A DNA stretch of 64,000 nucleotides, from assembly GCA_030620095.1 (NCBI GenBank), contig JAUTXW010000322.1:1581001-1645000 (forward strand). Direction: 5' to 3'. The notes below the pieces were generated by a model. The model did not search any database, had not been told where the DNA came from, and saw only the letters and a program-made list of their open reading frames with translations. Made by a program: the position numbers and the translations under genes. The stretch's first letter is position 1, and every line of letters starts with the position of its first letter. The stretch is from Kuschelorhynchus macadamiae. Taxonomy: Eukaryota > Arthropoda > Insecta > Coleoptera > Curculionidae. Shown here one piece after another: positions 19,475 to 29,281 of this stretch.

Positions 19475-20653
19475 ATGGGAGACAAACTTATTGAAATTTT
19501 ACATTCATTTAAATATATTCGAACAAATTTGGTAAAATTAAATAGCGAAAGACGAAAAAGCCCTATTGTCGAATCAAAAGTTAAAGTGGCAAAAACTTTA
19601 TATTCTCAGTTAGGTAAGGAAATTACTGATTTAAACGTAAAAATAGAAAAGTCTGAAATAGACAAAGAAGATATTTTGACTTTTAATAACATAATAACAG
19701 AAATTAAAAAACTTTATAAGGAAATTTTAGAGTTTGGAAATAAAAATATTAATAAAGATAAATTAAAAATGTCTTCTTTTGATCTAAAAATAGCTACAAA
19801 CCTTTTACCGGTCATGGATGATACAGAATCTACAACTTCTAAATTAATAGAGGCTTTAGATTTTTATTCGTCAACGCTTGATAATGATAGTCAACCTTCT
19901 TTAATTAAATTTGTTTTGAAAACGCGTATTTCTAACAACGCCAAATTACGATTAGGTTTGACTTATAATTCTGTAAATAATTTAATTCTAGATATGAAAA
20001 AACATCTCTTAACTAAAAAATCAGATACGGCCCTTCAGGCACGCTTGTTCTCTGCTAAACAGGGTGAAAAATGTATAACGGATTTTGGTAAAGAGTTAGA
20101 GGATATTTTTGTAAATTTAACCATTACGCAAGCAGACGGAAATGCCAATGCTTTTGATATTCTAAGACCTATTAACGAAAAGGTTGCAATAAAAAGGTTT
20201 GCATGCGGACTTAAAAATCAAAGGCTGGGCACAATTATATCTTCCAGAAATTTTGAATTCTTAAAGGACGCAATAAGGGCAGCTCAAGATGAAGAGCTGG
20301 GTAATCAAAATAATTCAGGACACATTTTTAATTTTTCTCACAGAGGAAGGGGAAATTTTAGAAATTTTTCCAGAAGACCAAATAATAGAACAGGAAATTC
20401 TGGTAGATATAATAATTATCAGAATTTTAATAACGGAGGAAATAACAATTCAAATTGTCGACGAAACGCTTCGACTAATCAAGGTAATTTTAATAATCAG
20501 CGGTTTTCTAGAAATCACGGTGGTCGTACATTTACGAGCGGTAATAGGAGAGGATCTCGGGCAGTAGGTCACCGAATGCATTTTGCGGAGCACACCGGAA
20601 ATTCAGAACAATCCTCAGCTGATATACAAGATTCAACATTTTTTCGTGCCTAA
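19475..20653 (+). CDS. gag: Gag of the Gypsy element
   Basis: This 392-codon frame forms the particle shell and packages RNA. The N-terminal half is Lys/Glu-rich and helical (MGDKLIEILHSFKYIRTN). A capsid-like region follows (LPVMDDTESTTSKLIEALDFY, then FVLKTRISNNAKLRLG, and FACGLKNQRLGTIISSRNF). The C-terminus is rich in Arg, Gly and Asn (FSHRGRGNFRNFSRRPNNR) with no CCHC knuckle, so nucleic-acid binding probably relies on RG repeats. It overlaps the protease frame by 71 bp, and the protease frame is displaced by +1 (or -2), which suggests translational frameshifting in the overlap, perhaps at the T run near 20638. Confidence 0.88.
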   Translation: MGDKLIEILHSFKYIRTNLVKLNSERRKSPIVESKVKVAKTLYSQLGKEITDLNVKIEKSEIDKEDILTFNNIITEIKKLYKEILEFGNKNINKDKLKMSSFDLKIATNLLPVMDDTESTTSKLIEALDFYSSTLDNDSQPSLIKFVLKTRISNNAKLRLGLTYNSVNNLILDMKKHLLTKKSDTALQARLFSAKQGEKCITDFGKELEDIFVNLTITQADGNANAFDILRPINEKVAIKRFACGLKNQRLGTIISSRNFEFLKDAIRAAQDEELGNQNNSGHIFNFSHRGRGNFRNFSRRPNNRTGNSGRYNNYQNFNNGGNNNSNCRRNASTNQGNFNNQRFSRNHGGRTFTSGNRRGSRAVGHRMHFAEHTGNSEQSSADIQDSTFFRA

Positions 20654-21056
20654 AAATACTAAAAATAAACAGTTTAATAATATTTTTACCTATTCAAAAA
20701 ACTACTCGAATGCTGTTTCTTTTTGTGTCAATGGTAAAAGCTTAAAATTTTTGGTAGATACGGGTGCATCATTAAGTGCCCTTAAATTAAGTTGTTTAAA
20801 TTCAAAAATACAGTTACACAAAGAAAATATTGAAATTAAAGGCATAGGAGGTAATTTAATATCTGTGGGATATGTTTATTTAGATCTTTGTATAGAAAAT
20901 GCGATATATAAGCAAAAATTTTATATTTTTAATAATTTACCATGTCAAAGTGATGGCATAATTGGAGAAAATTTTTTGAAAACTTTTAAGGCTAAATTAG
21001 ATTACGAAGAAAATACCTTAACTATTTTAAATCAGTATAATAAAAAAATACATTAA
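20583..21056 (+). CDS. pol: Protease part of Pol
   Basis: A retropepsin-like aspartic protease that would mature the Gag-Pol polyprotein. The active-site motif FLVDTGASLSAL is at about codons 54-66. A flap-like region (IEIKGIGGNLISVGYVYLDL) and the C-terminal IIGENFL (the usual Ile-Ile-Gly-x-x-Phe-Leu) are present, so the domain is complete. The frame ends at 21056 just after a run of seven A at 21042-21048. The linker to RT continues in the frame that is already open upstream of 21152. The break could therefore be a one-base deletion, an assembly error, or a site of frameshifting. Confidence 0.85.
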   Translation: MRSTPEIQNNPQLIYKIQHFFVPKNTKNKQFNNIFTYSKNYSNAVSFCVNGKSLKFLVDTGASLSALKLSCLNSKIQLHKENIEIKGIGGNLISVGYVYLDLCIENAIYKQKFYIFNNLPCQSDGIIGENFLKTFKAKLDYEENTLTILNQYNKKIH

Positions 21057-21058
21057 AA

Positions 21059-24000
21059 TTAAATGCAGATAGTGAGAATATATTAAGTGTTCCCCCTAGG
21101 TGCGAAATTATACAGTATGTTCCTACAGGGTTAGAGGATGAATGTGTACTTATGCAAGGTGAATTATGTGAGGGTGTGTTCATGGCTGGTGTAATTGCAC
21201 AACCGATAAATGGTAAAGTACCAATTAAAATTTTGAATACAAGAGAGACAGAGGTACATTTGAGAAATTTTTCGCCAAAAGCGGAAAGTTTAAGCAATTA
21301 TGAGTATCATCAATTTAACAGCCAAGAAAATTCGGCTACTCGAGTTAAAGAACTATTTAAAATTCTTAAGCTTAATCATCTAAACCGCGAGGAACGAGAT
21401 TCTATAGAGCAAATTTGTGCCAAATTCTCAAATATATTTCATATGCCAGGAGATAAGCTTACAGTTACTAATTTATATAAACAGTCAATTCAAGTTAAAC
21501 CAGATACTCAGCCGGTCTATAGAAAGCCATATAGGTTACCTCAAGTACATAAAGAGGAAATAAATAGGCAAATTTCTCAAATGTGTCAGGATGGAATAAT
21601 TGAGAGTGCGCAGAGTGAGTGGTCTTCACCTTTGTTGCTTGTACCAAAGAAAAACGATACGAATGAGGGAAGAGCTAGGTTAGTATTGGACTACAGATTT
21701 TTGAACCCATATATATTAGATATCAAATTTCCGATTGCGAGTGTAGTCGATATTTTAGACTCCCTAGCAGGTGCACTTTATTTTTCACATCTAGATCTTA
21801 GCCAGGGCTATTATCAGGTCGAATTAGAGGAAGAAAGCAGAAAATACACAGCTTTCACTACAGATCGCGGTCAGTGGCAAATGCGAAGGTTACCAATGGG
21901 GTTAAAAATTAGCCCTAGTGCCTTTTCAAGGTTAATGACCATAGCGATGGCGGGCTTAAATTACGAAAAGTGCTTTGTTTATCTTGATGATCTTATAGTA
22001 TTTGGCAGAAACCTTAATGAACACAATAAAAATCTAATAGATATTTTTTCTAGATTGCGAAAAGTAAACCTAAAATTAAATCCTGCTAAATGCGATTTTT
22101 TGAAAAAAGATCTGGGTCATATAATAAGTTCTGAAGGAATATCACCTGACCCTGATAAAATAAAAGCTTTAAAAGATTATCCTATTCCAAAAAAGGCAGA
22201 TGAAGTTAAACGCTTCGTGGCTTTTGCCAATTATTATCGAAAATTTATACCACATTTTTCAGAAATTACAGTTCCTCTAAATAAATTATGTAAAAAATAC
22301 GCTAGGTTTGAGTGGACGGACGAATGTGATAAAGCTTTTAATTGTCTTAAAAATTCGCTGATTAAGCATCCGGTGTTAGATTATCCCGATTTTTCGAATG
22401 AAAATGAATTTATTTTGCAAACAGATGCGTCTGCTTTTGCTATAGGAGCAGTGTTATCAAATAAAAATAATAAACCAGTGGCGTTCACTAGTCGTAGTTT
22501 AAATAAAGCAGAAATTAACTACCCTACTATACATAAAGAACTTTTAGCAATTTATTGGGCTGTAAAGCATTTTCGACCATATCTGTATGGCCGTCGTTTC
22601 AAAATTTTAACCGATCACAAACCATTAATTTATCTTTTTACGCAAAAAGACCCTGGTAGCAGATTGACAAAATTTCGTTTGTGTCTAGAAGAATATGACT
22701 TTTATATCGAATATATCAAAGGAAAAGATAATGTTACAGCCGATGCTTTATCGAGAATAATCTTGTCCTCAAACGAATTAAAAGATATGAATGAAGGTAT
22801 GATTGCAGTTTTAACCAGAGCACAGAGTAAACGTAGAGACGGACAGGAAGACGAGTTAATTAAGAAAAGTACTGAAAATATTTGGCTTGATCACCCGAAT
22901 ATTGTGGAAATTCTTAAGCAACCCACTAACTGTACCGAATTAATTATAATACCATCCTTAAAAATTAAAAAATTGTCAAAAGATGTCACTCAACAAGTGG
23001 GAGACTTTTATTATATTCCATTACATTTTACCTTATACTTAGACCAAAAAGCTTTATCACCATTGGCGCGAGACGAAATGGTGAAAGATTTGGTAGAAAT
23101 AAGTAAAAAGGCTGAAATTAAAGAATTAGTTATTAATAAAAATAATGATAATACAGAGTTTATTAAATGTATTGGTAGTAAAATAAAAAATTATACTAAT
23201 TGGAGGGGCCCCCGTATAAATGTTGTAAAAGGTATTAAAAAAGTAATGGACAAAGACGAAAAAAGAGTAATCCTTAATGATTTTCATTTACTACCAACCA
23301 GTGGTCACGCTGGAATAAATAGAATGACAAATAATATTAAAAAGTATTATTTTTGGCCAGGTCTGGATAGTGATGTTCGAAATTTTGTAAAAAGGTGTGA
23401 CATGTGTCAAAGACAAAAACATTCGAATCATTATACTAGAGAGCCAATGGTAATAACTACTACAGCTGAAACAGCTTTTCAAAAAATATATTTAGATATT
23501 GTTGGTCCACTTCCGGTAGACGTAAATGGATTTGTTTATATTTTAACACTTCAGTGTGAGTTAACAAAATATGTAGAGGCCTACCCTCTTAAAAACAAGG
23601 ATTCCGTATCTGTGGCAAGATCTTTGGTGGATAACTTTATCTTAAGATATGGTATCCCTCAGGAAATTGCTTCAGATAGGGGTACCGAGTTTATTTCTCA
23701 CACTATGGCAGAAACATGTAACTTGTTAGGTATAAAACAGATTCATTCTACGGCGTATCATCACGAGAGTATCGAGAGTTTAGAGGCCTCTCACAAAGTT
23801 CTAGGTGCTTATTTGCGAATTCAAACTCAAAACCATGATTCTGCATGGAGCACATGGCTTCCGTACTGGTGTTTTTCTTATAATACTGCAGTACATACGG
23901 AAACCAAATACTCTCCCTTTGAACTAGTTTTTGGAAAAAAATGCCAATTACCAAATAATTTAAATAATGAAGTTGATCCTATTTATAATTTTGATAACTA

Positions 24001-24289
24001 CCCCATTGAATTAAAATATAGGTTACAAACAGCTCAAAATGATGCAAGAAATAACTTAATACTTTCTAAATCTAAAAGAAAAGAAAATTTTGATTTAAAA
24101 GTAAACCCCATTCAGTATAAAAAGGGCGATAGAGTTTTAATCAAAAACGAAACTGGTGATAAAATTACCAGCCCTTGCTTCCTGGGGCCATATTTAGTGG
24201 TAGAAGATGTTGCACCAAATGTAAAAATAATTAAAGATAAGAAACATATTTTAGTCCATAAAAATAGAACTAAGTTGTATAATAGCTAA
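21059..24289 (+). CDS. pol: Pol: reverse transcriptase, RNase H, integrase
   Basis: The frame is open from before 21059 (first ATG at 21152). RT motifs are SEWSSPLLLVPKK, LDYRFLN, FSHLDLSQGYYQ (first Asp), and the catalytic YLDD in CFVYLDDLIVFG (about 21980). RNase H shows LQTDASAFAIGAVLS and ADALSR. Integrase has the HHCC module (GHAGINRMTNNIKKYYFWPG, then CDMCQRQK, about 23300-23415), core residues in YLDIVGPLP (about 23495), ASDRGTEF (about 23680) and the Glu in IESLEASH (about 23775), and a C-terminal GPY module (FLGPYLVVEDV, about 24180). The Glu region reads HHESIESLEASH instead of the more common QSNG-LERSH, which is a mild divergence. No internal stop is present. Confidence 0.93.
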   Translation, partial: LNADSENILSVPPRCEIIQYVPTGLEDECVLMQGELCEGVFMAGVIAQPINGKVPIKILNTRETEVHLRNFSPKAESLSNYEYHQFNSQENSATRVKELFKILKLNHLNREERDSIEQICAKFSNIFHMPGDKLTVTNLYKQSIQVKPDTQPVYRKPYRLPQVHKEEINRQISQMCQDGIIESAQSEWSSPLLLVPKKNDTNEGRARLVLDYRFLNPYILDIKFPIASVVDILDSLAGALYFSHLDLSQGYYQVELEEESRKYTAFTTDRGQWQMRRLPMGLKISPSAFSRLMTIAMAGLNYEKCFVYLDDLIVFGRNLNEHNKNLIDIFSRLRKVNLKLNPAKCDFLKKDLGHIISSEGISPDPDKIKALKDYPIPKKADEVKRFVAFANYYRKFIPHFSEITVPLNKLCKKYARFEWTDECDKAFNCLKNSLIKHPVLDYPDFSNENEFILQTDASAFAIGAVLSNKNNKPVAFTSRSLNKAEINYPTIHKELLAIYWAVKHFRPYLYGRRFKILTDHKPLIYLFTQKDPGSRLTKFRLCLEEYDFYIEYIKGKDNVTADALSRIILSSNELKDMNEGMIAVLTRAQSKRRDGQEDELIKKSTENIWLDHPNIVEILKQPTNCTELIIIPSLKIKKLSKDVTQQVGDFYYIPLHFTLYLDQKALSPLARDEMVKDLVEISKKAEIKELVINKNNDNTEFIKCIGSKIKNYTNWRGPRINVVKGIKKVMDKDEKRVILNDFHLLPTSGHAGINRMTNNIKKYYFWPGLDSDVRNFVKRCDMCQRQKHSNHYTREPMVITTTAETAFQKIYLDIVGPLPVDVNGFVYILTLQCELTKYVEAYPLKNKDSVSVARSLVDNFILRYGIPQEIASDRGTEFISHTMAETCNLLGIKQIHSTAYHHESIESLEASHKVLGAYLRIQTQNHDSAWSTWLPYWCFSYNTAVHTETKYSPFELVFGKKCQLPNNLNNEVDPIYNFDNYPIELKYRLQTAQNDARNNLILSKSKRKENFDLKVNPIQYKKGDRVLIKNETGDKITSPCFLGPYLVVEDVAPNVKIIKDKKHILVHKNRTKLYNS

Positions 24290-24600
24290 TTAAAATTAAG
24301 TTATAATAATAAGGGCTCCATATTACTATACTATTGCATGTATTTTCTAATAACCTTTTTCTAAAAGACCTATCTATTTTCTTTCCTACTTTCACTATAT
24401 GACGCTATTTTCCTTCTCTTATATCTGAGTTTTTATTTTTCTTTTCATATATTTAGATAAATAAGATAATATTAAAAAAAAAAAAAAAAAAAAAATGGTT
24501 TAAATAGTGTATTGTAACATTTGTCTCTAGTAATTGTATTTTATTTACGAATTTCAAATTTTGAAAATAAATTGAAATTCTTTTAATTGCCCGGGGAGGT
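24290..24600 (+). other. 3' untranslated region and polypurine tract of the Gypsy element
   Basis: Non-coding sequence with a run of about 22 A at 24474-24495. It ends in CCGGGGAGG (24591-24599), the polypurine tract directly before the 3' LTR. Confidence 0.75.
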
Positions 24601-24833
24601 GAAATATATAGAGAAAACACCCTATATAAAATGTATTGTATCAAATTCAACTTGTTGCAATAATGGGCAACCACGCAATAACCTGTTTTGCTGTGTCAGC
24701 AGGTCAACCACCTTCCCGAGCGTATATGGCAATTAGATTGCATTTTAAAAAAGATTGAGAATATACTTTGGGTAATGTTAAGGTGAACATGTAGTTTCAT
24801 TTTGCTACCCTTTGTTTCAACCCTAAGTATTAC
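24601..24833 (+). repeat. 3' LTR of the Gypsy element
   Basis: Matches 18689-18922 except for GAAAT in place of GTAAT at the start, A/G in GCTRTGTCAGC, C/T in CATGYAGTTT, and one base fewer in a run before ATTGAG. Confidence 0.92.
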
Positions 24834-24879
24834 AAGTAAGTTATGTAAGATACTCTATATATTTTTACACTTTTAAATT

Positions 24880-25235
24880 CTGCAATAAATTTTCTTATAT
24901 CCAAATTCATTTGTTTGACATTTGATATTTTGAGCACTTTAACCATCTATAAAATCTAAACAGTTTGATTTATTATAAAACGGTTTGCACTTTCCTGCCT
25001 TAGTTTCTAAATATTTATAAACTGATATTAACTTCTGATTAAACCGGAAGTTCAAAATTTTCATCTTCATCAAGTTCATGTCCATTTTTAAAAACCAAGA
25101 CAAGAAAGTGCGAACCGTTTTATTATAAATCAATCCGTTTAGATTTTACGGTTGGCTAAAATGCTCGAAATGTCAAATTTCAAATGTCAATACCATGAAA
25201 ACAAATGGTTCTCCGTATAGGATATTTTACATGAA
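24880..25235. repeat. Hairpin core of the palindromic MITE
   Basis: Left arm 24948-24998 (ATAAAATCTAAACAG... AACGGTTTGCACTTTCC) and right arm about 25100-25152 are inverted copies. Similarity continues outwards (TTTGACATTTGATATTTTGAG against its inverse near 25165-25190). Related sequence (GAAAGTGCAAACC, GAACCGTTCAGAC) recurs at 28163-28205. Confidence 0.7.
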
Positions 25236-25451
25236 ATGTAATTAGAATTCATTTTAGGATTGAAGAATGGAAAAATATATAGGTAGTCCCATATAAAATA
25301 AAAGAGTTGAGACTGACGCAAGGAAAACGACCTACCCTATATATACAAAAATATTATAAAATAGAACTTCGTTTTTCAGCATTACACTACAGTTATTCTC
25401 CTATAGTTTTCTGGATACGGAAGCGAGATATCTTACGTAAGCCACTCTGTA

Positions 25452-27060
25452 CAGTTTTGTTTATTTCTAGAACAATCTAAGACTAGATATTGAAATTGTA
25501 CACATAGTGTAAGAAGCAATAAGAACTTCTTAAGTCAACTGCCCTATAAAACCGATTCTTAGTCTTTTTAAGACTCTTGTCATAAAGTTTTTCAGAAATT
25601 GTGCCAAACTCTTTTGTCGTTTCTCTTAATTATAGGACATGGTCACAGCACTTTACCAAGTTTTAAACGACACTGGCCTCAAGCTGAGCGCGCTGTTAGA
25701 GCATAATTACATGTTATTAAATTACTTTGATGTTACCTTTTGAGTTCTAACACTAAGTTTATGTCTTAAGGGTGTACTGCCGGTTAATTAACACTTGCTA
25801 TTATGTAAGAAGTGTTAGATCTTTAAAAAAAATCATTATATATTTTTAATAGTAAATGTGCGAAAAAAACAAGAATATCTGCCAAAAAACTTTAATTACT
25901 TGGATAACGTAAAGTGCTGTTTAGGATAATAAGTAACGGAGTTGCGTTGGTGAACACATAACAAATAATTAAAATATATTAAGAAGAGAGTTTTCGTAAT
26001 TCAATAAAAAAAAAAACGAAGCAATTAAAAATTATAAAATATTAACGTTTTCAAGTGCCGTTGATAATTATGAAATAGCGTAGAATATGCAAAAATTCCC
26101 AAGTATCTATATGTTTGTAAAAAGTAAATCTAAACATAAGAAAACAAATAACATGTAAATAAGCATAAAATTGAAGTTAAAAAATGTAAAAATAATAAAA
26201 AACAAACACTGAAAATTTAAAATAACATTTTAGGACCTTAAAAATGTGACTTATGAAACTTAACTAATAAACAGAGAGTTCATGAGATATTAGATCATGT
26301 TATTCAAAAGAATGAATTCTTAACGAAAGCAACTGATATGACCACAAGAGTCAAATTTTTAGGGTCGCTTAAAAGGTTATTTAATTTTTTAGTGCTTTTT
26401 TGAAGCCGGTTTTGTTTTTTTCGAAATTTGTTTATTATTATTTTGTTATATTGCATGGCCCTTTTTTGATTAACTTAGTTTAACGAACTAATATATAATT
26501 GAATAAAATATTACGTCAAGCCAACCCTAAGTGATTTGTGATTTACTAACTTGTTTCTTTAAAACATTTTATTAATTTTAGTTTCAACGCAATAGGATAG
26601 ATAATTTAAATGCCAAATTTTAAATCTTTAAGATGATAAGTATGGTGGCTTATTTAAGTTTTTGAGAAAGTTAGATCTGATCTTTTCTCGGGTCTCGTCT
26701 CAGATCTCAACCCGAGATCCGATATGAGAATTGTAAAATTTTACACTGTTAGTGAGGAGATAGTGTTTCCAAGTGCTCTGTTGAGATTTAAATCTATTAT
26801 TTTACAGTTTATTTTTTTTCTCCTCGGTATAGAGTATAATAGTACTGATCTGTAGACTAATTCCAAATATTAAATGTATTGCTTTGAAAGACTAAATTAA
26901 TACCTCGCAATCTTGTAAAGATCACGTTAATATTTTACTAAATAGTTTAAAGCGACACTATTGAAACTTTCTCTGGGATATGCATGAATCTGTATGATTT
27001 TTCTCTCGACGTACTTACAAGCGAACGAACGTGTTCGTAAGCAAAGCTGTGCATTCGTCG
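25452..27060. other. Unassigned AT-rich sequence
   Basis: No gene supported. 26370-26410 carries the TTTTTTAGTGCTTTTTTGAAG motif of the 14.6-kb repeat. 26685-26735 has a small inverted repeat (CTCGGGT...ACCCGAG) around GATCT motifs. Confidence 0.5.
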
Positions 27061-27069
27061 TTTATATAC

Positions 27070-27345
27070 TTTAAGCCACGTACTCACTAAGCGAAAAAAT
27101 ACGCATGGTAAGAAACGCATGTGTTCGCTTAGTGAGGACGTAAATGATACGTGCGATCAATGTATGCGGTTGCTTGTAGATAGGTTCGCTCGCATGTTGA
27201 TACTTGAAAGTGAAAAATGGTTGTACCCTGTGATTTGTATACAATTTTTTTTTCATACACTACACATACGTTCGCTAAATGTAGACGTTAAAACAAGTAT
27301 TGAAATCGTTCTGGCCTTATTTGTTCCCTAAGTGAATACGTATCA
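27070..27345. repeat. Cluster of TTCGCTTAGTGAG-type motifs
   Basis: An inverted pair (27078-27095 and 27124-27141, 17 of 18 bases complementary, 28-base loop) is followed by two degenerate direct copies at about 27268-27288 and 27327-27345. They look like termini of small inverted-repeat elements. Confidence 0.45.
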
Positions 27346-27487
27346 TAAAATACGTTAATCAGTTTACCATATCTTAGCTGTGCCCAAGGTCCGTTAATCG
27401 ATCTTGCCCCAGTTTTATGGGAGATACAAAAAAACATGCTCATCAACACATTTTTGATGTCTGAATGTGTAGTGTTTGTACAGAGTA

Positions 27488-29082
27488 ATTCATTATATTT
27501 GACACCCACCTACAGCCTAAATTATAGGGTTTAGAAAAAATCTTTAAATTCAAAAGTTTTAGGGTTTTATCTTTTGGATACTTCAAATTTCAAACTTTCG
27601 CAAGTTAAAAAAATTACGACATGTATTTTTAAATAGAGTACCCTGTATATTATTAGATATAATGAAAGGCCTTTTCATCGTTATTATCATTCAACGCCCA
27701 TTAACTCTATAAGTTACCTCGATGGGCAGCTATCGGGCGAGGGAGACGCGCGGGTGACGCGCAAATAGTGACGACGACTGGCGACCGATCTGATAAGGCT
27801 ACCAGTTTATTGCTTATTCAGCTTGACGTTTTCATTGCCATAGTTGTTGGTTGTGTTTTTCGGAGTATTTTTTTACTTCCTCAGTGAAAGGGGACCAAAT
27901 AACCGAAAAACTATTGAAAATAATTAGAAATTAGTGTTCTTAAGACACAGGTTATTTATAAATATGAAATATTTAAATGAACTGGCGAAGGAAAAAAAAG
28001 GTAAAAAAAGAAGGCTTACTAAAGTGGATACCACGAAAAGCTGTATAAAAAAATTACTAACTGAATTTTTAATTTGTGACCGTTTAAGCATAAACTGTGT
28101 GCTGATTTCCTATTATTAAAAAATATGTTTGAACAGTTAATTCAAATTCAAAATAAATCAAGAAAGTGCAAACCATTTTGTTCTAATTTGAACCGTTCAG
28201 ACTGTTGTTCAAAATTGAAAATCCCAGTTTTTAAATGTCATTATCTCTAACACAACTTAAGCTTAGGCCTATGGACAATATATGAAGTAGACGTAGAACT
28301 TTAGATAAAATTGAATAAAAATGAAAAACTATTTAAGTAAGTGTATAAGTCATCCTATATACTAATATTTATATTTAAATTTTTTTTCTATCTCTAACCA
28401 TTATCACCAAAACCGAGAACACACTACTGGGACACCTTGTATAAAAAAATGTTCATTTTCTAAAGTTACAAAACTATTTGTCATGCTAAAACTTTTTACA
28501 AGAATATTTTTTTGAGACTTTGAAAATACATCATATATATTTTTTTAAATATGATAACTTTTTGAAATGCACTCTGCAAAAAACCTTAGTTAAAATTTGA
28601 ACCGACATCCCTAAACATAAGTTTAAAATTATAATAACTTATATCTTGATGGCTGCATTTTATTGTAATAAATAGGTTTAAATTTTGAACAAAAAAAGAT
28701 TAATATATGGAATTAAACGCACACCGAAGAGATATAGACAATGCCGTACTAAAGTAAGCCGGTCGCCGAGTGACGTAGATCGCTCACACCAAGTTGGGAT
28801 AGGTCAAGATCGCTCGAGGCAACCTATAGAGTTAATGGGCCTTGATTATCGTTATCGTTTCGGTAAATGAGATTTCAGCCATATTCTCGTTAATATGGTC
28901 AAGTCTGCCTTGGTCATGACTATGATGCAAACATGCTCTAGATGCCAAATATTTCAACAATTGTAGTTATGGCAATCAAATACATAATTCTCCACTTTTC
29001 TGTCATTTATGGATTAATGTGTTTGATATTAATTATTTAATCTTGATAAAAATAATTCAAATGAGTTATTCTGAGGGAGAAG
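27488..29082. repeat. Left terminal inverted repeat (interrupted)
   Basis: Matching segments against the right side include GGGTTTAGAAAAAA, CCTGTATATTATTAG, GAAAGGYCTTTTCAT, TTTCGGTAAA, GTAGTTATGGCAAYCAAA, and CTCCACTTTTC through ATGRGTTATTCTGAG. It is interrupted at about 27696-28840. Confidence 0.75.
27696..28840. mobile_element. Inverted-repeat element inserted in the left TIR
   Basis: Its ends GCCCATTAACTCTATAAGTT and the reverse complement of AACCTATAGAGTTAATGGGC (28821-28840) match. Weaker inverted similarity continues outside and inside, so the borders are approximate. The interior holds no gene. 28100-28340 resembles the MITE hairpin at 24.9-25.2 kb, and 28430-28444 (GGGACACCTTGTATA) resembles a Tc1/IS630-type terminus. 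The family is not identified. Confidence 0.5.
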
Positions 29083-29281
29083 AATTCCTTCAACAATAAA
29101 TACAATTAAGAAAATAATTTAATCGTTTCGAACAACAAAATTCCGTTCAAAGAAAGACCAGGAAAATAAGAAACATTTCTAACAATGAAATACCATTCAG
29201 CCAAAGAACACATTTTAACAATAATTAATAAAATTAACTTTTTTAAACGAAATTTGAAAGATACTTATAAAACTACATATT

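Larger units (their letters stand above)
18689..24833 (+). mobile_element. Complete Ty3/Gypsy retrotransposon without env
   Basis: Two LTRs (234 and 233 bp, three substitutions and one indel) flank a primer-binding site, a small extra ORF, gag, protease and RT-RNase H-integrase. The 4-bp sequence AAGT occurs at 18685-18688 and 24834-24837, giving a target duplication if the LTRs are taken as GTAAT...ATTAC. With TG...CA borders the LTRs would be 18688-18923 and 24600-24834. The low LTR divergence indicates a fairly recent insertion. There is no env. The coding frames are long, with one suspicious frame change at 21042-21048. Confidence 0.94.
18576..25449. mobile_element. Palindromic MITE split by a Gypsy insertion
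   Basis: The left end at 18576 (CAGGGTGGCTCACGTAAGATA) and the reverse complement of the right end at 25449 (CAGAGTGGCTTACGTAAGATA) match closely. Both are flanked by TA (18574-18575 and 25450-25451), the duplication made by Tc1/mariner/IS630 transposons. Further inverted similarity runs inwards (TTTTTGTATATA, TTTTCCTT). Removing the Gypsy element leaves about 730 bp of non-coding palindromic DNA. Confidence 0.75.

Noticed and set aside
20289..20567. Second frame within gag, rich in Ile and Glu
   Set aside because: It arises from the repetitive RG/N-rich codons of gag in another frame.
28685..28870. Arg-rich 61-codon ORF
   Set aside because: It spans the inner border of an inserted inverted-repeat element and the host TIR, so it cannot be a gene.
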